From contig DIFZ01000024.1 in the NCBI GenBank assembly GCA_002419385.1, positions 12,606-76,605 of the forward strand: a DNA stretch of 64,000 nt, given 5' to 3'. Shown here piece by piece: positions 59,064-64,000 of the stretch. The notes under the pieces are model-generated. The model did not search any database. It was not told the DNA's origin and saw only the letters and a program-made list of their open reading frames with translations. Every line of letters starts with the position of its first letter. The first letter of the stretch is position 1. The DNA is from Geobacter sp. UBA5735 (GTDB lineage: Bacteria > Desulfobacterota > Desulfuromonadia > Geobacterales > Geobacteraceae). Both the position numbers and the translations under genes were made by a program.

Positions 59064-60233
59064 ATGGGCATTCTATCCAATACGGTCAGCATCTGCCAGT
59101 TCCGGGTCATCGGCGATATTCCCGCCGGAGATCTTTTCTCCTGGGTTTCCGAACTCCTGACCGCCAACAGCTTCAGGTCCATCGACCAGGGCATGGATGA
59201 ACTCTCCATCGGCTGGGTCACGCCCGACGATCCTCGCAAAACGGATTTCAGCACACCCGCGTCGTTCTGGCGCGACAACTATCTCTTCCTCACCGTGCGG
59301 CAGGACAAGCGGGCAATCCCCGGAGCACTGCTGCGCTCGCGGCAAAGGGAGGCGGAAGAAGATTTCCTGGCCGCAAACCCCGGCCTTTCTCGCGTACCGA
59401 AGCAGAAACGCGAAGAATTGCGGGACGCGGTGCGCGGAGCCCTCCTGCAGAGGACGCTCCCGGTTCCTTCCACCATCGACGCTGTATGGGACACCCGTTC
59501 CGGCATTCTGACCCTGGCAACCATCGGTTCCAAGTCCGTCGATGTTTTCGATACACTCTTCAAGAAAACCTTCGAGGGGTTCCGGCTGGTTGCAGTCCAC
59601 CCGTTCGCCAGGGCGGAAAGGGTGATCGCCCCCGAAGCCTCTGAAGCCCTGGCCACGGCAAACATGGCATCGACCGAATCCGTCCTCGACCTTATCCGCA
59701 GCAATCAGTGGCTCGGCAGGGATTTCCTCCTCTGGGTCACCTACCGGACACTGAACGCATCCTCCGAGTACCGCGTCTGCCGTCCCGGGCCCGCCACCGC
59801 GGGTGAAGCCTTTGCCGCTTACGTGAACGACCGCATGGTCCTGTGCGGCAGCGGCGACGAGGGTGCGCAGAAGATCACCGCTTCCGGGCCCCAGGACCGC
59901 TTCGGTGAGGTACGGATGGCGCTCAGGACCGGCAAGGCAATCACGGAGGGAACCATATACCTTGAAAAAGGAGAGCATGCCTGGAAACTGACCCTGAAAG
60001 GGGAAATGTTCCACTTTGCATCGTTCAAGGGGCCGAAAGTAAAGGAGGAACGCGATTCGGGCGTTGACGAAATGAGCGAACGGGAAGCTCTCTTCTTCGA
60101 GCGGATGTATGTGCTCGAAACCGGGTTGCAGATGTTCGACAGCCTGTATGCCGCGTTCCTGGAGATCCGCCTCGGCACGGGGTGGGAAGGCGAAACGGCC
60201 GGGATTGACGCCTGGCTGTCGGAAAAGGCATAA
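59064..60233 (+). CDS. rdgC: RdgC-like recombination-associated protein
   Basis: 389 residues, longer than E. coli RdgC (about 300). ILSNTVSICQFRVIGDIP and LSIGWVTPDD near the start, then ITLTVRQDKRAIPGALLR-like and KREELRDAVRGALLQRTLP segments fit the RdgC family. RdgC forms a ring on DNA and limits RecA. AGGAG precedes the ATG. Followed by the HerA/YjgR-like gene after 83 bp. Confidence 0.8.
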   Translation: MGILSNTVSICQFRVIGDIPAGDLFSWVSELLTANSFRSIDQGMDELSIGWVTPDDPRKTDFSTPASFWRDNYLFLTVRQDKRAIPGALLRSRQREAEEDFLAANPGLSRVPKQKREELRDAVRGALLQRTLPVPSTIDAVWDTRSGILTLATIGSKSVDVFDTLFKKTFEGFRLVAVHPFARAERVIAPEASEALATANMASTESVLDLIRSNQWLGRDFLLWVTYRTLNASSEYRVCRPGPATAGEAFAAYVNDRMVLCGSGDEGAQKITASGPQDRFGEVRMALRTGKAITEGTIYLEKGEHAWKLTLKGEMFHFASFKGPKVKEERDSGVDEMSEREALFFERMYVLETGLQMFDSLYAAFLEIRLGTGWEGETAGIDAWLSEKA

Positions 60234-60316
60234 TAGCGCGTCACCGTACGGCTGCTGCCGTCGAAAAAACTCGAACGGATTGTTACCGCACTACCAGGTC
60301 AGGAGGGACCATAGCC

Positions 60317-61780
60317 ATGCAACCAGCATCTCTACGCGTCGCCAAGGGGACAGAAGAACTTCACCTCTCACCCCGCATGGCCAACCGCCACGCACTGATA
60401 GCCGGGGCAACCGGCACGGGAAAAACGGTAACCCTGCGGGTGCTCGCAGAACAGTTCAGCGCCATCGGGGTCCCGGTCTTCCTGGCAGACATCAAGGGAG
60501 ACCTGTCCGGCATGGCGAAGCCGGGGGGCGACAACCCCAAGATAGCTGAGCGCGCTGCAAAGCTGGGGCTGGCGGACTTCAGCTACGAAGGGACGCCGGT
60601 AACATTCTGGGATATCTTCGGCGACCGCGGGCACCCTCTCAGGACCACGGTTTCCGAGATGGGCCCGCTGCTCCTGTCGCGCATCCTCTCCCTGAACGAC
60701 ACCCAGAGCGGTGTCCTGAACCTGGTGTTCAAGATAGCCGACGACAACGGGCTGCTGCTCCTGGACCTCAAGGACCTGCGTGAAATGACCCGGTTCACCG
60801 GGGACAATGCAGCCGACTTCAAAACGGAATACGGCAACATCTCCACGGCAAGCATCGGCGCCATCCAGCGGAACTTGCTGGTCCTCGAGGAACAGGGAGG
60901 GGACAGACTGTTCGGCGAACCCGCGCTGAACATCCAGGATCTGCTGCAGACCGATGCTAACGGAAAGGGAATGGTAAACATCCTTTCCGCTGAACGGCTG
61001 ATGCAGTCGCCCAAGGTCTACGCCACCTTTCTCCTCTGGCTTCTGGCCGAGCTTTACGAACAGCTGCCCGAGGTCGGTGATCCGGACAAGCCGAAGATGA
61101 TCTTCTTTTTCGATGAGGCACACCTGCTGTTCGAGGACGTTCCCCAGGCACTGGAGGACCGCATCGAGCAGGTGGTGCGGCTGATCCGCTCCAAGGGGGT
61201 CGGCGTCTGGTTCGTCACCCAGAACCCGCTCGACATCCCTGACAAAGTTCTCGGCCAGTTGGGGAACCGGGTCCAGCACGCCCTTCGGGCATTCACTCCC
61301 CGGGACCAGAAAGCGGTGCGGTCAGCGGCTGAAACATTTCGAGCCAATCCCGACCTGGATACGGAGACGGCAATTCTCGAACTTGGGGTTGGCGAGGCTC
61401 TGGTTTCGCTGCTGGACGAAAAGGGAACCCCTGCCATGGTGGAGCGGGCATTCGTCATGCCGCCCCGCAGCAGCCTGCCGCCCCTGACGCCCGACGAGAT
61501 CCGGGGAGCCTTCCAGGGTTCGGTCCTCTACGGCGCCTACGAAAAGGTCGTGGACCGGGAATCAGCCTATGAAAGACTGCGTCAGAAGGCTGAGCAGATT
61601 GCCGAAACCAGGGAGCAGGAACCGGCACCGGTGAGCAGGGAAACGAAACCGCAACCTTCGGAAACGGGAAAACTCGTCGGCGCGCTGGCCAAGAGCGCTG
61701 CCCACGCTATCGGCAGCCAGTTGGGACGACAGATAATCCGGGGCGTGCTCGGCTCCCTGTTCGGCGGGAAGCGACGGTAG
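60317..61780 (+). CDS. HerA/YjgR-like ATPase (DUF853)
   Basis: 487 residues. Walker A AGATGTGKT, VFLADIKGDLSGMAKPG, Walker B KMIFFFDEAHLLFED, and a C-terminal domain ending in a Gly-rich hydrophobic tail (GRQIIRGVLGSLFGG). Related to HerA/FtsK-type DNA-pumping ATPases; the cellular role of YjgR proteins is not settled. GGAGG upstream. Confidence 0.85.
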   Translation: MQPASLRVAKGTEELHLSPRMANRHALIAGATGTGKTVTLRVLAEQFSAIGVPVFLADIKGDLSGMAKPGGDNPKIAERAAKLGLADFSYEGTPVTFWDIFGDRGHPLRTTVSEMGPLLLSRILSLNDTQSGVLNLVFKIADDNGLLLLDLKDLREMTRFTGDNAADFKTEYGNISTASIGAIQRNLLVLEEQGGDRLFGEPALNIQDLLQTDANGKGMVNILSAERLMQSPKVYATFLLWLLAELYEQLPEVGDPDKPKMIFFFDEAHLLFEDVPQALEDRIEQVVRLIRSKGVGVWFVTQNPLDIPDKVLGQLGNRVQHALRAFTPRDQKAVRSAAETFRANPDLDTETAILELGVGEALVSLLDEKGTPAMVERAFVMPPRSSLPPLTPDEIRGAFQGSVLYGAYEKVVDRESAYERLRQKAEQIAETREQEPAPVSRETKPQPSETGKLVGALAKSAAHAIGSQLGRQIIRGVLGSLFGGKRR

Positions 61781-61786
61781 CACAAA

Positions 61787-61867
61787 AAAATCCCCCCTGC
61801 CCCCCTTTCACAAAGGGGGGCGCCTTACATGCTACCCCCTTTATGAAAGGGGGATTGAGGGGGATTT
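61787..61867. repeat. Inverted pair of C/G-rich palindromic repeats
   Basis: Two head-to-head copies of a short element of the form ATCCCCC, CCCCCTTT, AAAGGGGG. Left copy 61787-61820, right copy 61836-61867, each with its own CCCCCTTT/AAAGGGGG hairpin. MITE-like, and able to terminate transcription after the YjgR-like gene. Confidence 0.75.
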
Positions 61868-61909
61868 CAGATAAGATGTTTTCAGGTCTCTTTCAGCGAA
61901 AGGAACACC

Positions 61910-63811
61910 GTGTCACTAGTAGCCCTTCGGGACATCCGCATCGCCTTCGGCGGTCCGCCGGTTCTTGACGGAGCCACCCTGCAGATCGAAGAGGGAGACC
62001 GCATCTGCCTCCTGGGTCGGAACGGCACGGGGAAATCCACCCTGCTGAAGCTCCTTGCAGGGGAGCTGACTCCCGACGGCGGCGAAATCATGCGCCGGCA
62101 GGGCCTGCGCATCTCCCTGGTCTCCCAGGAATCGCCGACCGATCTCACCGGGCCGGTCTTCGACGTGGTCGCCGGAGGGATGGGTGACGCCGCAAAGCTC
62201 CTGGCCGAATACCACCACGTGGGAATCCGCCTGGCATCGGCAGGAGGCGACGACCTGCTGAAGCGGCTGGAGGAGATTCACAAGACCCTTGAGGAAACGG
62301 GCGGCTGGCACATGCACCAGGAAGTGGAACGGGTCCTCGGCCGTCTTTCGCTCGATCCGGATGCCGAGTTTTCCACCCTCTCCGGCGGCACGAAGCGACG
62401 GGCGCTCCTGGCCAGGGCACTGGTTGCCGCACCTGATATCCTCCTCCTTGACGAGCCGACCAACCATCTGGACATCGACACCATCGTCTGGCTGGAAGAT
62501 TTTCTCCTGCGCGAAGTACAGACCTTCCTTTTCGTGACCCACGACCGGACCTTTGCCCGCCGAATGGCAAACAGGGTTGCCGAGTTGGACCGGGGAACGC
62601 TCTATGCATTTTCATGCGGCTACGACTCTTTCGTAGAACGCCGTGAAGAACTTCTTGAGGCCGAGATATCGCGCAGGGCACAGTTCGACAAGAAGCTGGC
62701 CCAAGAAGAGGCATGGTTACGCCAGGGAATCAAGGCACGGCGCACCCGCAACGAAGGACGGGTTCGGGCGCTAAAGAAGATGCGCGAAGAACGGCGCCAA
62801 CGGCGGGAACGGGTCGGCGCCGCACGGATGCAGCTGCAGGAGGCGGAACGATCCGGCAGGCTGGTGGCGGAAGCGGAAAACGTCTCATTTGCCTACAACG
62901 GCACGCCGGTGATACGGGATTTTTCCACCATTATCCTGCGGGGCGACCGGGTCGGTATCATCGGCCCCAACGGCTCGGGCAAGAGCACCCTGCTGCGCCT
63001 GCTGCTGGGGGAACTGCAGCCCCAAAGCGGCGAGATCCGACTGGGTTCGCGCCGCGAGGTGCTGTACTTCGACCAGATGCGCGAGCAGCTCGACCCTTAC
63101 AGGACCGTTCAGGAAAACGTGGGAGAGGGAAACGACACCCTGATCATCAACGGCAGGCCGCGCCACGTCATCGGCTACCTGCAGGATTTCCTCTTTTCCC
63201 CGGAACGGGCCCGCAGCCCGGTGCGCATCCTTTCCGGAGGCGAACGCAACCGCCTGCTCCTGGCCAAGCTCTTCACCAAACCATCCAACGTGCTGGTTAT
63301 GGACGAACCCACCAACGACCTGGACGCCGAGACCCTCGACCTGCTGGAAGACCTCCTTCTCGAGCATTCCGGCACCCTGCTCCTGGTGAGCCACGACCGT
63401 GACTTCCTCAACAACGTGGTCACCAGCACCCTGTCCATCGACAAGGACGGGAGTGTGCGGGAATACGTGGGTGGCTATGACGACTGGCTGCGTCAGTCTG
63501 CGGCAGAAATGGCAGCCTCAGAACCGCCCCCTTCCCCGGCCCCAAAAGAGAAAACGAGGCCGCAGACGGATAAACCCCGCAAGCTCTCCTTCAAGGAACA
63601 GCGCGAACTGGAGGCGCTGCCGGAAACCATCGCCTGCCTGGAAAAAGAGGTGGAAGACATCCACGGGCAGTTGGCGGACCCGGAATACTACCGCACCGCC
63701 GGAGCGGAAGTCGCACAGATCACCGAGAGGCTAAAGGAACTGGAGAATGAGCTTGAAGCCGCATATTTGCGGTGGGAGGAGTTGGAAGAGGTTGGCGGGA
63801 ATGGCACCTGA
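61910..63811 (+). CDS. uup: ABC-F ATPase, Uup-like
   Basis: 633 residues from a GTG with AAAGGA upstream. Two ABC domains in one soluble chain: Walker A GRNGTGKST and GPNGSGKST, signatures LSGGTKRRALLARAL and LSGGERNRLLLAKL, Walker B LLLDEPTNHLD and LVMDEPTNDLD. The C-terminal 70 residues form a coiled coil, typical of Uup. ABC-F proteins act on the ribosome; Uup also affects transposon excision. Confidence 0.93.
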   Translation: MSLVALRDIRIAFGGPPVLDGATLQIEEGDRICLLGRNGTGKSTLLKLLAGELTPDGGEIMRRQGLRISLVSQESPTDLTGPVFDVVAGGMGDAAKLLAEYHHVGIRLASAGGDDLLKRLEEIHKTLEETGGWHMHQEVERVLGRLSLDPDAEFSTLSGGTKRRALLARALVAAPDILLLDEPTNHLDIDTIVWLEDFLLREVQTFLFVTHDRTFARRMANRVAELDRGTLYAFSCGYDSFVERREELLEAEISRRAQFDKKLAQEEAWLRQGIKARRTRNEGRVRALKKMREERRQRRERVGAARMQLQEAERSGRLVAEAENVSFAYNGTPVIRDFSTIILRGDRVGIIGPNGSGKSTLLRLLLGELQPQSGEIRLGSRREVLYFDQMREQLDPYRTVQENVGEGNDTLIINGRPRHVIGYLQDFLFSPERARSPVRILSGGERNRLLLAKLFTKPSNVLVMDEPTNDLDAETLDLLEDLLLEHSGTLLLVSHDRDFLNNVVTSTLSIDKDGSVREYVGGYDDWLRQSAAEMAASEPPPSPAPKEKTRPQTDKPRKLSFKEQRELEALPETIACLEKEVEDIHGQLADPEYYRTAGAEVAQITERLKELENELEAAYLRWEELEEVGGNGT

Positions 63812-64000
63812 CGCTTCAGATCCCCAGCGGATAATGACTTCTCACTGTTTCAGACTCTTCTGCCAATCACTTGACATCGCTCTAGTCCCCTTATCACCTG
63901 TGTTCAAGAACATGATGTGGACTCAGTAACTCACTTTGACATCTTCCATAAAAGGTGTTTTCCGGGGGCTGTTCTGAATGGCACTAGTTTAAGGTAATTT
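63812..64000. other. Right end of window, nothing recognised
   Basis: 189 bp after uup, with no clear gene start or terminator. Confidence 0.5.

Noticed and set aside
1..64000. CRISPR arrays, prophage, transposase genes
   Set aside because: No regularly spaced direct repeats, integrase or transposase motifs were seen.

Overview
The window looks like chromosomal DNA from an anaerobic deltaproteobacterium of the Geobacter/Desulfuromonas type. This is inferred from the gene families and their order: tilS-ftsH-folP-cdaA-cdaR-glmM-pdxJ, glnK with an outer-membrane protein and amtB, Desulfovibrio-type molybdenum aldehyde oxidoreductases, Dsr-like redox proteins, hybrid histidine kinases and RND copper efflux. 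Gene density is high. There is no phage, IS element or CRISPR array. Because GC is high, many long antisense frames are open; they were left out.

Positions 1-12262, plus an island at 55348-58580, form the most interesting part, a molybdenum-linked regulon. It contains two paralogous MOP-type aldehyde oxidoreductases, a flavin/Fe-S/CCG-domain oxidoreductase running off the left edge, and a MoeA/MogA-like molybdopterin-binding protein. It also contains a ModE-like regulator that has only the DNA-binding domain, a NifX-like protein, a dsrC-dsrM-dsrK redox module without sulfite reductase genes, two very small proteins, and a MOT1-type molybdate transporter. Five ModE-like palindromes (four strong, one degenerate) sit in promoters. 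The strong four span the spacer and -10 element, each with a 16- or 17-nt spacer. Three transcription units (molybdopterin-binding protein, zinc-ribbon/dsrCMK, second mop) carry a conserved three-helix RNA leader. Its closing helix uses the same CCCGC/CCCGT bases as the 5' arm of an intrinsic terminator that follows at once, which is a riboswitch-like arrangement. It may be, or be related to, the rare deltaproteobacterial Moco-II motif, but this could not be checked here.

12.4-31 kb: proC; a degenerate receiver fused to a secretion-ATPase N-domain; a substrate-binding protein/hybrid kinase/Cys-rich mini-protein operon divergent from a TonB-dependent receptor and a CheR-like methyltransferase; a type II secretion/pilus ATPase with two accessory-looking proteins; inositol monophosphatase; a rubrerythrin-like protein; and a nitrogen operon glnK-porin-amtB-kinase behind a sigma-54-type promoter.

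31.5-48 kb: ccdA, a polyprenyl diphosphate synthase, the housekeeping tilS-to-pdxJ operon including c-di-AMP synthesis, then a CusCBA-type metal efflux operon with degenerate heptamer repeats in its spacers.

48-64 kb: a CAU-anticodon tRNA with a strong promoter and a structured, terminator-ended leader; a DUF3343 Se/S-carrier-like gene; a HEAT-repeat/HD-GYP pair; a DEAD-box helicase; a SenB-like glycosyltransferase whose C-terminus runs into a repeat; the second mop gene; rdgC; a HerA/YjgR-like ATPase; a repeat pair; and uup.
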